This document shows, one piece after another, positions 22,224 to 35,800 of a stretch of DNA of 64,000 bases. Below the pieces are notes generated by a model that had not been told where the DNA came from, searched no databases, and saw only the letters and a program-made list of their open reading frames with translations. Every line of letters starts with the position of its first letter. Position 1 is the stretch's first letter. Source of the DNA: Micromussa lordhowensis (lineage: Eukaryota > Cnidaria > Anthozoa > Scleractinia > Lobophylliidae); assembly GCA_964020085.1 (NCBI GenBank), contig OZ026597.1, positions 4,342,894-4,406,893 of the forward strand. The letters are read 5' to 3'. Position numbers and translations under genes: made by a program.

Positions 22224-25200
22224 CATAACTCGGCTCTACGGGCACTTATGGAGGCACAAGTTGCAGCAAAATGTTCCTCTATGATTGCACTTTAAGTGCA
22301 TGCTATATAGGAGATGCTGCCATTTGCGCCAGGGTGTTTTTGAAGCCCGTATAGTCGGCCTACTTTTTTGAGCGTTTTCCCTTGGTCTCCCCTTGGCAAA
22401 ATCTCAGAAAATGGCCGATTTAGATCTCCTTGGCAAATTTGTCATAACTCGGCTCTACGGGCACTTATGGAGGCGCAAGTTCCAGCAAAATGTTCCTCTA
22501 TGATTGCACTTTAAGTGCATACTAATTAGAAGATGATGCGATTTGCGCCAGGGTGTTTTTAAAGCCCGTATAGTCGGCCTACTTTTTTGAGCATTTTCCC
22601 TTGGTCCCCCCTTGGCAAAATCTCAGAAAATGGCCGATTTAGGTGTCCTTGGCAAATTTGTCGATAACTCGACGCTACGGGCACTTATGAAGGCGCAAGT
22701 TGCAGCAAAATGTTCCTCTATGATTGCACTTTAAGTGCATACTAATTAGGAGATGATGCGATTTGCGCCAGGGTGTTTTTGAAACCCGTATAGTAGGCCT
22801 ACTTTTTTGATCATTTTCCCCTGGTCCCCAATTGGCAAAATCTCAGAAAATGGCCGATTTAGGTCTCCTTGGCAAATTTGTCATAACTCGGCTCTACGGG
22901 CACTTATGGAGGCGCAAGTTGCAGCAAAATGTTCCTCTATGATTGCACCTTTAAGTGCATACTAATTAGGAGATGATGCAATTTGCGCCAGGGTGTTTTT
23001 GAAGACCGTATAGTAGGCCCACTTTTTTGATCATTTTCCCTTGGTCCCCCCTTAGCAAAATCTCAGAAAATGGCCGATTTAGGTCTCCTTGGCAAATTTG
23101 TCATAACTCGGCTGTACGGGCACTTATGGAGGCGCAAGTTGCAGCAAAATGTTCCTCTATGATTGCACTTCAAGTGCATACTAATTAAGAAATGATGCGA
23201 TTTGCGCCAGGGTGTTTTTGAAGCTCGTATAGTCGGCCTACTTTTTTGAGCATTTTCCCTTGGTCCCCCCTTGGCAAAATCTCTGAAAATGCCCATTTAG
23301 GTCTCCTTGGCAAATTTATCATAACGCGGCTGTACGGGCACTTATGGAGGCACACGTTGCAGCAAAATGTTCCTCTATGATTGCACTTTAATTGCATACT
23401 AATTAGGAGAGAATGCGATTTGCGCCAGGGTGTTTTTGAAGCCCGTATAGTCGGCCTACTTTTTTGAGCATTTTCCCTTGCTCCTCCCTTGGCAAAATCT
23501 CAGAAAATGGCCGATTTAGGTCTCCTTGGCAAATTTGTAATAATTTGGCTGTACGGGCACTTATGGAGGCGCAAGTTGGAGCAAAATGTTCCTCTATGAT
23601 TGCACTTTAAGTGCATTCTAATTAAGAAATGATGCGATTTGCGCCAGGGTGTTTTTGAAGCCCGTATAGTCGGCCTACTTTTTTGAGCATTTTTCCTTGG
23701 TCCCCCCTTGGCAAAATCTCAGAAAATGGCCGATTTAGGTCTCCTTGGCAAATTTGTCATAACTCGGCTCTACGGGCACTTATGGAGGCACAAGTTGCAG
23801 CAAAATGTTCCTCAATGATTGCACTTTAAGTGCATGCTAATTAGGAGATGATGCGATTTGCGCCAGGGTGTTTTTGAAGCCCGTATAGTCGGCCTACTTT
23901 TTTGAGCATTTTCCCTTGGTCCCCCCTTGGCAAAATCTCAGAAAATGGCCGATTTAGGTCCCCTTGGCAAATTTGTCATAACTCGGCTCTACAGGCACTT
24001 ATGTAGGCGCAAGTTGCAGGATATTGTTCCTCTATGATTGCACCTTAAGTGCATACTAATTAGGAGATGATGCGATTTGCGCCAGCGTGTTTTTGAAGCC
24101 CGTATAGTCGGCCGACTTTTTTGAGCATTTTCCCTTGGTCCCCCCTTTGCAAAATCTCAGAAAATGGCCGATTTAGGTCTCCTTGGCAAATTTGTTATAA
24201 CTCGGCTCTACGGGCACTTATGGAGGCAAAATTTGCAGCAAAATGTTCCTCTATGATTGCACGTTAGGTGCATACTAATTAGGAGATAATGCGATTTGCG
24301 CCAGGGTGTTTTTGAAGCACGTATAGTCGGCCCACTTTTTTAAGCATTTTCCCTTGGTCCCCCCTTGGCAAAATGTTAGAAAATGGCCGATTTAGGTCTC
24401 CTTGGCAAATTTGTCCTAACTCGGCTCTACGGGCACTTATGGAGGCACAAGTTGCAGCAAAATGTTCCTCTATGATTGCACTTTAAGTGCATGCTATATA
24501 GGAGATGCTGCCATTTGCGCCAGGGTGTTTTTGAAGCCCGTATAGTCGGCCTACTTTTTTGAGCGTTTTCCCTTGGTCTCCCCTTGGCAAAATCTCAGAA
24601 AATGGCCGATTTAGATCTCCTTGGCAAATTTGTCATAACTCGGCTCTACGGGCACTTATGGAGGCGCAAGTTCCAGCAAAATGTTCCTCTATGATTGCAC
24701 TTTAAGTGCATACTAATTAGAAGATGATGCGATTTGCGCCAGGGTGTTTTTAAAGCCCGTATAGTCGGCCTACTTTTTTGAGCATTTTCCCTTGGTCCCC
24801 CCTTGGCAAAATCTCAGAAAATGGCCGATTTAGGTGTCCTTGGCAAATTTGTCGATAACTCGACGCTACGGGCACTTATGAAGGCGCAAGTTGCAGCAAA
24901 ATGTTCCTCTATGATTGCACTTTAAGTGCATACTAATTAGGAGATGATGCGATTTGCGCCAGGGTGTTTTTGAAACCCGTATAGTAGGCCTACTTTTTTG
25001 ATCATTTTCCCCTGGTCCCCAATTGGCAAAATCTCAGAAAATGGCCGATTTAGGTCTCCTTGGCAAATTTGTCATAACTCGGCTCTACGGGCACTTATGG
25101 AGGCGCAAGTTGCAGCAAAATGTTCCTCTATGATTGCACCTTTAAGTGCATACTAATTAGGAGATGATGCAATTTGCGCCAGGGTGTTTTTGAAGACCGT

Positions 25201-26630
25201 ATAGTAGGCCCACTTTTTTGATCATTTTCCCTTGGTCCCCCCTTAGCAAAATCTCAGAAAATGGCCGATTTAGGTCTCCTTGGCAAATTTGTCATAACTC
25301 GGCTGTACGGGCACTTATGGAGGCGCAAGTTGCAGCAAAATGTTCCTCTATGATTGCACTTCAAGTGCATACTAATTAAGAAATGATGCGATTTGCGCCA
25401 GGGTGTTTTTGAAGCTCGTATAATCGGCCTACTTTTTTGAGCATTTTCCCTTGGTCCCCCCTTGGCAAAATCTCAGAAAATGGCCGATTTAGGTCTCCTT
25501 GGCAAATTTATCATAACGCGGCTGTACGGGCACTTATGGAGGCACACGTTGCAGCAAAATGTTCCTCTATGATTGCACTTTAATTGCATACTAATTAGGA
25601 GATAATGCGATTTGCGCCAGGGTGTTTTTGAAGCCCGTATAGTCGGCCTACTTTTTTGAGCATTTTCCCTTGCTCCTCCCTTGGCAAAATCTCAGAAAAT
25701 GGCCGATTTAGGTCTCCTTGGCAAATTTGTAATAATTTGGCTGTACGGGCACTTATGGAGGCGCAAGTTGGAGCAAAATGTTCCTCTATGATTGCACTTT
25801 AAGTGCATTCTAATTAAAAAATGATGCGATTTGCGCCAGGGTGTTTTTGAAGCCCGTATAGTCGGCCTACTTTTTTGAGCATTTTTCCTTGGTCCCCCCT
25901 TGGCAAAATCTCAGAAAATGGCCGATTTAGGTCTCCTTGGCAAATTTGTCATAACTCGGCTCTACGGGCACTTATGGAGGCACAAGTTGCAGCAAAATGT
26001 TCCTCAATGATTGCACTTTAAGTGCATGCTAATTAGGAGATGATGCGATTTGCGCCAGGGTGTTTTTGAAGCCCGTATAGTCGGCCTACTTTTTTGAGCA
26101 TTTTCCCTTGGTCCCCCCTTGGCAAAATCTCAGAAAATGGCCGATTTAGGTCCCCTTGGCAAATTTGTCATAACTCGGCTCTACGGGCACTTATGTAGGC
26201 GCAAGTTGCAGGATATTGTTCCTCTATGATTGCACCTTAAGTGCATACTAATTAGGAGATGATGCGATTTGCGCCAGCGTGTTTTTGAAGCCCGTATAGT
26301 CGGCCGACTTTTTTGAGCATTTTCCCTTGGTCCCCCCTTTGCAAAATCTCAGAAAATGGCCGATTTAGGTCTCCTTGGCAAATTTGTTATAACTCGGCTC
26401 TACGGGCACTTATGGAGGCAAAATTTGCAGCAAAATGTTCCTCTATGATTGCACGTTAGGTGCATACTAATTAGGAGATAATGCGATTTGCGCCAGGGTG
26501 TTTTTGAAGCACGTATAGTCGGCCCACTTTTTTAAGCATTTTCCCTTGGTCCCCCCTTGGCAAAATGTTAGAAAATGGCCGATTTAGGTCTCCTTGGCAA
26601 ATTTGTCCTAACTCGGCTCTACGGGCACTT
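22224..26630 (+). repeat. 10-monomer higher-order repeat, about 2191 bp, two copies
   Basis: 22224-24414 and 24415-26606 are almost the same sequence. Markers: TGCTATATAGGAGATGCTGC (22301 and 24492), TCGATAACTCGACGC, CCCCAATTGGC, GCACCTTTAAGTGC, GTAATAATTTGGCTG and GGATATTGTTCC. Differences I saw are few: AGAGAATGCG versus AGATAATGCG, GTATAGTCGG versus GTATAATCGG, and one monomer reading TGAAAATGCCCATTTAGG in copy 1 where copy 2 has the usual form. That last change shifts the offset from 2191 to 2192. Confidence 0.93.
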
Positions 26631-29600
26631 ATGGAGGCGCAAGTTGCAGCAAAATGTTCCTCTATGATTGCACTTTAAGTGCATACTAATTAGGAGATGA
26701 TCCAATTTGCGCCAGCGTGTTTTTAAAGCCCGTATAGTCGGCCTACTTTTTTGAGCATTTTCCCTTGGTCCCCCCTTGGCAAAATCTCAGAAAATGGCCG
26801 ATTTAGGTGTCCTTGGCAAATTTGTCGATAACTCGACGCTACGGGCACTTATGGAGGGGCAAGTTGCAGCAAAATGTTCCTCTATGATTGCACTTTAAGT
26901 GCATACTAATTAGGAGATGATGCGATTTGCGCGAGGGTGTTTTTGAGGCCCGTATAGTCGGCCTACTTTTTTAAGCATTTTCCCTTGTTCCCCCCTTGGC
27001 AAAATCTCAGAAAATGGCCGATTTAGGTCTCCTTGGCAAATTTGTCACAACTCGGCTGTAAGGGCACTTATGGAGGCGCAAGTTGCAGCAAAATGTTCCT
27101 CTATGATTGCACTTTAAGTGCATACTAATTAGGAGATTATGCGATTTGCCCCAGCGTGTTTTTGAAGCACGTATAGTCGGCCCACTTTTTTAAGCATTTT
27201 CCCTTGGTCCCCCCTTGGCAAAATGTTAGAAAATGGCCGATTTAGGTCTCCTTGGCAAATTTGTCATAACTCGGCTCTACGGGCACCTATGGAGGTGCAA
27301 GTTGCAGCAAAATATTCCTCTATGATTGCACTTTAAGTGCATACTATTTAGGAGATTATGCGATTTACGCCAGGGTGTTTTTGAAACCCGTATAATAGGC
27401 CTACTTTTTTGAGCATTTTCCTTTGGTCCCCCCTTGGCAAAATCTCAGAAAATGGCCGATTTAGGTCTCCTTGGCTAATTTGTCATAACTCGGCTCTACG
27501 GGCACTTATGGAGGCGCAAGTTGCAGCAAAATGTTCCTCTATGATTGCACTTTAAGTGAATACTAATTAGGAGATGATGTGATTTGCGCCAGGGAGTGTT
27601 TGAAGCCCGTATGGTCGGCCTACTATTTTGAGCATTTTCCCTTGGTCCCCCTTTGGCGAAATCTAAGAAAATGGCCGATTTAGGTCTCCTTGGCAAATTT
27701 GTCATAACTGGGCTCTACGGGCACTTATGGAGGCGAAAGTTGAAGCAAAATGTTTCTCTATGATCGCACGTTAGGTTCATACTAATTAGGAGATGATGCA
27801 ATTTGCGACAGGGTGTTTTTGAAGCACGTATAGTCGGCCCACTTTTTTAAGCATTTTCCCTTGGTCCCCCCTTGGCAAAATGTTAGAAAATGGCCGATTT
27901 AGGTCTCCTTGGCAAATTTGTCATAACTCGGCTCTACGGGAACTTATGGAGGCGCAAGTGGCAGCAAAATGTTCCTCTATGATTGCACTTTAAGTGCATT
28001 CTAATTAGGAGATGATGCGATTTGCGCGAGGGTGTTTTTGAAGCCCGTATAGTCGGCCTACTTTTTTGAGCATTTTCCCTTGGTCCCCCCTTGGCAAAAT
28101 CTCAGAAAATGGCCGATTTAGGTGTCCTTGGCAAATTTGTCGATAACTCGAAGCTACGGGCACTTATGGAGGCGCAAGTTGCAGCAAAATGTTCCTCTAT
28201 GATTGCACTTTAAGTGCATACTAATTAGGAGATTATGCAATTTGCGCCAGGGTGTTTTTGAAACCCGTATAGTAGGCCTACTTTTTTTAGCATTTTCCCT
28301 TGGTCCCCCCTTGGCGAAATCTCAGAAAATGTCCGATTTAGGTCTCCTTGGCAAATTTGTCATAACTCGGTTCTACGGGCACTTATGGAGGCGAAAGTTG
28401 CAGCAAAATGTTCCTCTATGATTGCACGTTAGGTGCATACTAATTAGGAGATGATACGATTTGCGCCAGGGTGTTTTTGAAGCACGTATAGTCGGCCCAC
28501 TTTTTTGAGCATTTTCCCTTGGTCCCCCCTTGGCAAAATCTCAGAAAATGGCCGATTTAGGTCTCCTTGGCAAATTTGTCATAACTCGGCTCTACGGGCA
28601 CTTATGGAGGCGCAAGTTGCAGCAAAATGTTCCTCTATGATTGCACTTTAAGTGCATACTAATTAGGAGATGATGCGATTTGCGCCAGGCTGTTTTTGTA
28701 GCCCGTATAATCGGCCTACTTTTTTGAGCATTTTCCCTTGGTCCCCCCTTGGCAAAATCTCAGAAAATGGCCGATTTAGGTGTCCTTGGCAAATTTGTCG
28801 ATAACTCGACGCTACGGGCACTTATGGAGGCGCAAGTTGCAGCAAAATGTTCCTCTATGATTGCACTTTAAGTGCATACTAATTAGGAGATGATGCGATT
28901 TGCGCCAGGGTGTTTTTGAAGCCCGTATAGTCGGCCTACTTTTTTGAGCATTTTCCCTTGTTCCCCCCTCGGCAAAATGTCAGAAAATGGCCAACTTAGG
29001 TCTCCTTGGGAAATTTTTCATAACCCGGCACTACGGGCACTTATGGAGGCGCAAGTTGCAGCAAAATGTTTCTCTATGATTGCACTTTAAGTGCATACTA
29101 ATTAGGAGATGATGCGATTTGCGCGAGGGTTTTTTTGAAGCCCGTATAGTCGGCCTACTTTTTTAAGCATTTTCCCTTGTTCCCCCCTTGGCAAAATCTC
29201 AGAAAATGGCCGATTTAGGTCTCCTTGGCAAATTTGTCATAACTCGGCTGTACGGGCACTTATGGAGGCGCAAGTTGCAGCAAAATGTTAATCTATGATT
29301 GCACTTTAATTGCATACTAATTAGGAGATTATGCGATTTGCGCCAGGGTGTTTTTGAAACCCGTATAATAGGCCTACTTTTTTGAGCATTTTCCCTTGGT
29401 CCCCCCTTGGCGAAATCTCAGAAAATGGCCGATTTAGGTCTCCTTGGCAAATTTGTCATAACTCGGCTCTACGGGCACTTATGGACGCGAAAGTTGCAGC
29501 AAAATGTTCCACTATGATTGCACGTTAGGTGCATACTAATTAGGAGATGATGCGATTTGCGCCAGGGTTGTTTTTGAAGCACGTATAGTCGGCCCACATT

Positions 29601-32600
29601 TTTAAGCATTTTCCCTTGTTCCCCCCTCGGCAAAATGTCAGAAAATGGCCGACTTAGGTCTCCTTGGCAAATTTGTCATAACCCGGCACTACGGGCACTT
29701 ATGGAGGCGCAAGTTGCAGCAAAATGTTCCTCTATGATTGCACTTTAAGTCCATACTAATTAGGAGATGATGCGATTTGCGCCAGGGTGTTTTTGAAGTC
29801 CGTATAGTCGGCCCACTTTTTTAAGCATTTTCCCTTGGTCCCCCCTTGGCAAAATGTCAGAAAATGGCCGATTTAGGTTTCCTTGGCAAATTTGTCATAA
29901 CTCTGCTCTACGGGCACTTATGGAGGCGCAAGTTGCAGCAAAATGTTCCTCTATGATTGCACTTTAAGTGCATACTAATTAGGAGATGATGTGATTTGCG
30001 CCAGGGAGTGTTTGAAGCCCGTATAGTCGGCCTACTATTTTGAGCATTTTCCCTTGGTGCTCCCTTGGCAAAATCTCAGAAAATGGCCGATTTAGGTCTC
30101 CTTGGCAAATTTGTAATAACTGGGCTCTACGGGCACTTATGGAGGCGCAAGTTGCAGCAAAATGTTCCTCTATGATTGCACTTTAAGTGCATACTAATTA
30201 GGAGATGATGCGGTTTGCGCCAGGGTGTTTTTGAAGCCCATATAGTCGGCCTACTTTTTTGACCATTTTACCTTGGTCCCCTCTTGGCAAAATCTCAGAA
30301 AATGTCCGATTTAGGTTTCCTTGGCAAATTTGTCATAACTCGGCTCTACGGGCACTTATGGAGGCGCAAGTTGCAGCAAAATGTTCCCCTATGATTGCCC
30401 TTTAAGTGCATACTAATTAGGAGATTATACGATTTGCGCCAGGGTGTTTTTGAAGCCCATATAGTCGGCCTACTTTTTTGAGCATTTTCCCTTGGTCCCC
30501 CCTTGGCAAAATCTCAGAAAATGGCCGATTTAGGTCTCCTTGGCAAATTTGTCATAACTGGGCTCTACGGGCACTTATGGAGGCGCAAGTTGCAGCAAAA
30601 TGTTCCTCTATGATTGCACTTTAAGTGCATGCTAATTAGGAGATGATGCGATTTGCGCCAGGGTGTTTTTCAAGCCCGTATAGTCGGCCCACTTTTTTGA
30701 GCATTTTCCCTTGGTCCCCCCTTGGCAAAATCTCAGAAAATGGCCGATTTAGGTCCCCTTGGCAAATTTGTCATAACTCGGCTCTACGGGCACTTATGGA
30801 GGCGCAAGTTGCAGCAAAATGTTCCTCTATGATTGCACTTTAAGTGAATACTAATTAGGAGATGATGCGATTTGCGCCAGGGTGGTTTTGAAGCCCGTAT
30901 AGTCGGCCTACTTTTTTGAGCATTTTCCCTTGGTCCCCCCTTGGCAAAATCTCAGAAAATGGCCGATTTAGGTCCCCTTGGCAAATTTGTCATAACTCGG
31001 CTCTACGGGCACTTATGGAGGCGCAAGTTGCAGCAAAATGTTCCTCTATGATTGCACTTTAAGTGAATACTAATTAGGAGATGATGCGATTTGCGCCAGG
31101 GTGGTTTTGAAGCCCGTATAGTCGGCCTACTTTTTTGAGCATTTTCCCTTGGTCTCCCCTTGGCAAAATCTCAGAAAATGGCCGATTTAGGTCTCCTTGG
31201 CAAATTTGTCATAACTCGGCTCTACGGGCACTTATGGATACACAAGTTGCAGCAAAATTTTCCTCTATGATTGCACTTTAAGTGCATACTAATTAGGAGA
31301 TGATGCGATTTGCGCCAGGGTGTTTTTGAAACCCGTATAGTTGGCCTACTTTTTTGAGTATTTTCCCTTGGTTCCCCCTTGGCAAAATCTCAGAAAATGG
31401 CCGATTTAGGTCTCCTTGGCAAATTTGTCATAACTCGGCTCTACGGGTACTTATGGAGGCGCAAGTTACAGCAAAATCTTCCTCTATGATTGCACTTTAA
31501 GTGCATACTAATTAGGAGATGATGTAATTTGCGCCAGGGTGTTTTTGAAGCCCGTATAGTAGGCCCACTTTTTTGATCATTTTCCCCAGGTCCCCCCCCT
31601 GGCAAAATCTCAGAAAATGGCCGATTTAGGTCTCCTTGGCAAATTTGTCATAACTCGGCTCTACGGGCACTTATGGAGGCGCAAGGTGCTGCAAAATGTT
31701 CCTCTATGATTGCACTTTAAGTGCATACTAATTAGGAGATGATGCGATTTGCGCCAGGGTGTTTTTGAAACCCGTATAGTAGGCCCACTTTTTTGATCAT
31801 TTTTCCATGGTCCCCCCTTGGCAAAATCTCAGAAAATGGCCGATTTAGGTCTCCTTGGCAAATTTGTCATAACTTGGCTCTACGGGCACTTATGGAGGCG
31901 CAAGCTGCAGCAAAATGTTCCTCTATGATTGCACTTTAAGTGCATACTAATTAGGAGATGATGCGATTTGCGCCAGGGTGTTTTTGAAGCCCGTATAGTC
32001 GGCCTACTTTTTTGAGCATTTTCCCTTGGTCCCCCTTGGCAAAATCTCAGAAAATGGCCGATTTAGGTTTCCTTGGCAAATTTGTCGATAACTCGACGCT
32101 ACGGGCACTTATGGAGGCGCAAGTTGTAGCAAAATGTTCCTCTATGATTGCACTTTAAGTGCATACTAATTAGGAGATGATGCGATTTGCGCCAGGGTGT
32201 TTTTGAAGCCCGTATATTCGGCCTACTTTTTTAAGCATTTTCCCTTGTTCCCCCCTTGGCAAAATCTCAGAAAATGGCCGATTTAGGTCTCCTTGTCAAA
32301 TTTGTCATAACTCGGCTGTACGGGCACTTATGGAGGCGCAAGTTGCAGCAAAATGTTCCTCTATGATTGCACTTTAAGTGCCTACTAATTAGGAGATGAT
32401 GCGATTTGCGCCAGGGTGTTTCTGAAACCCGTATAGTTGGCCTACTTTTTTGAGCATTTTTCCTTGGTCCCCCCTTGGCAAAATCTCAGAAAATGGCCGA
32501 TTTAGGTCTCCTTGGCAAATTTGTCATAACTCGGCTCTAAGGGCACTTTTGGAGACGCAAGTTGCAGCAAAATGTTCCTCTATGATTGCACTTTAAGGGC

Positions 32601-35600
32601 ATACTAATTAGGAGATAATGCGATTTGTGCCAGGGTGTTTTTAAAGCCCGTATAGTCGGCCTACTTTTTTGAGCATTTTCCCTTGCTCCCCCCTTGGCAA
32701 AATCTCAGAAAATTGCCGATTTAGGTCTCCTTGGCAAATTTGTCTTAACTCGGCTCTACGGGCACTTATGGAGGCGCAAGTTGCAGCAAAATGTTCCCCT
32801 ATGATTGCACTTTAAGTGCATACTAATTAGGAGATGATACGATTTGCGCCAGGGTGTTTTTGAAGCCCATATAGTCGGCCTACTTTTTTGACCATTTTAC
32901 CTTGGTCCCCCCTTGGCAAAATCTCAGAAAATGGCCGATTTAGGTCTCCTTGGCAAATTTGTCATAACTCGGCTCTACGGGCACTTATGGAGGCGCAAGT
33001 TGCAGCAAAATGTTAATCTATGATTGCACTTAAAGTGCATACTAATTAGGAGATGATGCGGTTTGCGCCAGGGTGTTTTTGAAGCCCATATAGTCGGCCT
33101 ACTTTTTTGACCATTTTACCTTGGTCCCCCCTTGGCAAAATCTCAGAAAATGGCCGATTTAGGTCTCCTTGGCAAATTTGTCATAACTCGGCTCTACGGT
33201 CACTTATGGAGGCGCAAGTTGCAGCAAAATGTTCCCCTATGATTGCACTTTAAGTGCATACTAATTAGGAGATGATACGATTTGCGCCAGGGTGTTTTTG
33301 AAGCCCATATAGTCGGCCTACTTTTTTGAGCATTTTCCCTTGGTCCCCCCTTGGCAAAATCTCAGAAAATGGCCGATTTAGGTCTCCTTGGCAAATTTCT
33401 CATAACTCGGCTCTACGGGCACTTATGGAGACGCAAGTTGCAGCAAAATGTTCCTCTATGATTGCACTTTAAGTGCATACTAATTAGGAGATGATGCAAT
33501 TTGCGCCAGAGTATTTTTGAAGCCCGTATAGTCGGCCCACTTTTTTGAGCATTTTCCCTTGGTCCCCTTATGGCAAAATCTCAGAAAATGGCCGATTTAG
33601 GTCTCCTTGGCAAATTTGTCATAACTGGGCTCTACGGGCACTTATGGAGGCGCAAGTTGCAGCAAAATGTTCCTCTATGATTGCACTTTAAGTGCATACT
33701 AATTAGGAGATGATGCGGTTTGCGCCAGGGTGTTTTTCAAGCCCGTATAGTCGGCCTACTTTTTTGAGCATTTTCCCTTGGTCCCCCCTTGGCAAAATCT
33801 CAGAAAATGGCCGATTTAGGTCTCCTTGGCAAATTTGTCATAACTCGGCTCTACGGGCACTTATGGAGGCGTAAGTTGCAGCAAAATGTTCCTCTATGAT
33901 TGCACTTTAAGTGCATACTAATTAGGAGATGATGCGATTTGCGCCAGGGTGTTTTTAAAGCCCGTATAGTCGGCCTACTTTTTTGAGCATTTTCCCTTGG
34001 TCTCCCCTTGGCAAAATCTCAGAAAATGGCCGATTTAGGTCTCCTTGGCAAATTTGTCATAACTCGGCTCTACGGGCACTTATGGAGGCGCAAGTTGCAG
34101 CAAAATGTTCCTCTATGATTGCACTTTAAGTGCATACTAATTAGGAGATGATGCGATTTGCGCCAGCGTGTTTTTGAAACCCGTATAGTTGGCCTATTTT
34201 TTTGAAAATTTTCCCTTGGTCCCCCCTTGGCAAAATCTCAGAAAATGGCCGATTTAGGTCTCCTTGGCAAATTTGTCATAACTCGGCTCTACGGGTACTT
34301 ATGGAGGCGCAAGTTGCAGCAAAATCTTCCTCTATGATTGCACTTTAAGTGCATACTAATTAGGAGATGATGCAATTTGCGCCAGGGTGTTTTTGAAGCC
34401 CGTATAGTAGGCCCACTTTTTTGATCATTTTCCCCTGGTCCCCCCCCTGGCAAAATCTCAGAAAATGGCCGATTTAGGTCTCCTTGGCAAATTTGTCATA
34501 ACTCGGCTCTACGGGCACTTATGGAGGCGCAAGTTGCTGCAAAATGTTCCTCTATGATTGCACTTTAAGTGCATACTAATTAGGAGATGATGCGATTTGC
34601 GCCAGGGTGTTTTTAAAACCCGTATAGTAGGCCTACTTTTTTGAGCATTTTCCCTTGGTCCCCCCTTGGCAAAATCTCAGAAAATGGCCGATTTAGGTCT
34701 CCTTGGCAAATTTGTCATAACTCGGCTCTACGGGCACTTATGGAGGCGCAAGTTGCAGCAAAATGTTCCTCTATGATTGCACTTTAAGTGCATACTAATT
34801 AGGAGATGATGCGAATTGCGCCAGGGTGTTTTTGAAGCCCATATAGTCGGCCTACTTTTTTGACCATTTTACCTTGGTCCCCCCTTGGCAAAATCTCAGA
34901 AAATGGCCGATTTAGGTCTCCTTGGAAAATTTGTCATAACTGGGCTCTACGGGCAGTTATGGAGGCGGAAGTTGCAGTAAAATGTTCCTCTATGATTGCA
35001 CTTTAAGTGCATACTAATTAGGAGATGATGCGGTTTGCGCCAGGGTGTTTTTGAAGCCCGTATAGTCGGCCTACTTTTTTGACCATTTTACCTTGGTCCC
35101 CCCTTGGCAAAATCTGAGAAAATGGCCGATTTAGGTCTCCTTGGCAAATTTGTCATAACTCGGCTCTACGGGAAGTTATGGAGGCGCAAGTTGCAGCAAA
35201 ATGTTCCTCTATGATTGTACTTTAAGTGCATACTAATTAGGAGATAATGCGATTTGCGCCAGGGTGGTTTTGAAGCCCGTAGAGTCGGCCTACTTTTTTG
35301 AGCAATTTCCCTTGTTCCACCCTTGGCAAAATCTCAGAAAATGGCCGATTTAGGTCTCCTTGGCAAATTTGTCATAACTCGGCTCTACGGGCACTTCTGG
35401 AGGCGCAAGTTGCAGCAAAATGTTCTTCTATGACTGCACTTGAAGTGCATACTAATTAGGAGATGATGCGATTTGCGCCAGGGTGTTTTTTAAGCCCGTA
35501 TAGTCGGCCCACTTTTTTAACATTTTCCCATGGTCCCCCCCTGGCAAAATCTCAGAAAATGGCCGATTTAGGTCTCCTTGGCAAATTTGTCATAACTCGG

Positions 35601-35800
35601 CTCTACGGGCACTTATGGAGGCGCAAGTTGCTGCAAAATGTTTCTCTATGATTGCACTTTAAGTGCATACTAATTAGGAGATGATGCGATTTGCGCCAGG
35701 GTGTTTTTAAAACCCGTATAGTAGGCCTACTTTTTTGAGCATTTTCCCTTGGTCCCCCCTTTTCAAAATCTCAGAAAATGGCCGATTTAGGTCTCCTTGG
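26631..35800 (+). repeat. Mixed-monomer stretch of the satellite
   Basis: About 42 monomers without one dominant higher-order unit. Local duplications are present: a monomer with AAGTGAATAC at 30843 and 31061 (about 219 bp), and a dimer with GATACGATTTGC and CCATATAGTCGG (marker GATGATACG at 32833 and 33271, 438 bp). Single changes are frequent at CpG sites. No non-satellite DNA and no gene seen. Confidence 0.9.

Noticed and set aside
23063..23397. Minus-strand open frames (also 27496-27705, 56707-56910 and 60593-60808)
   Set aside because: Same monomer read backwards. They are longer only where a point change removes the usual TGA opposite TCTCAGAAAA.
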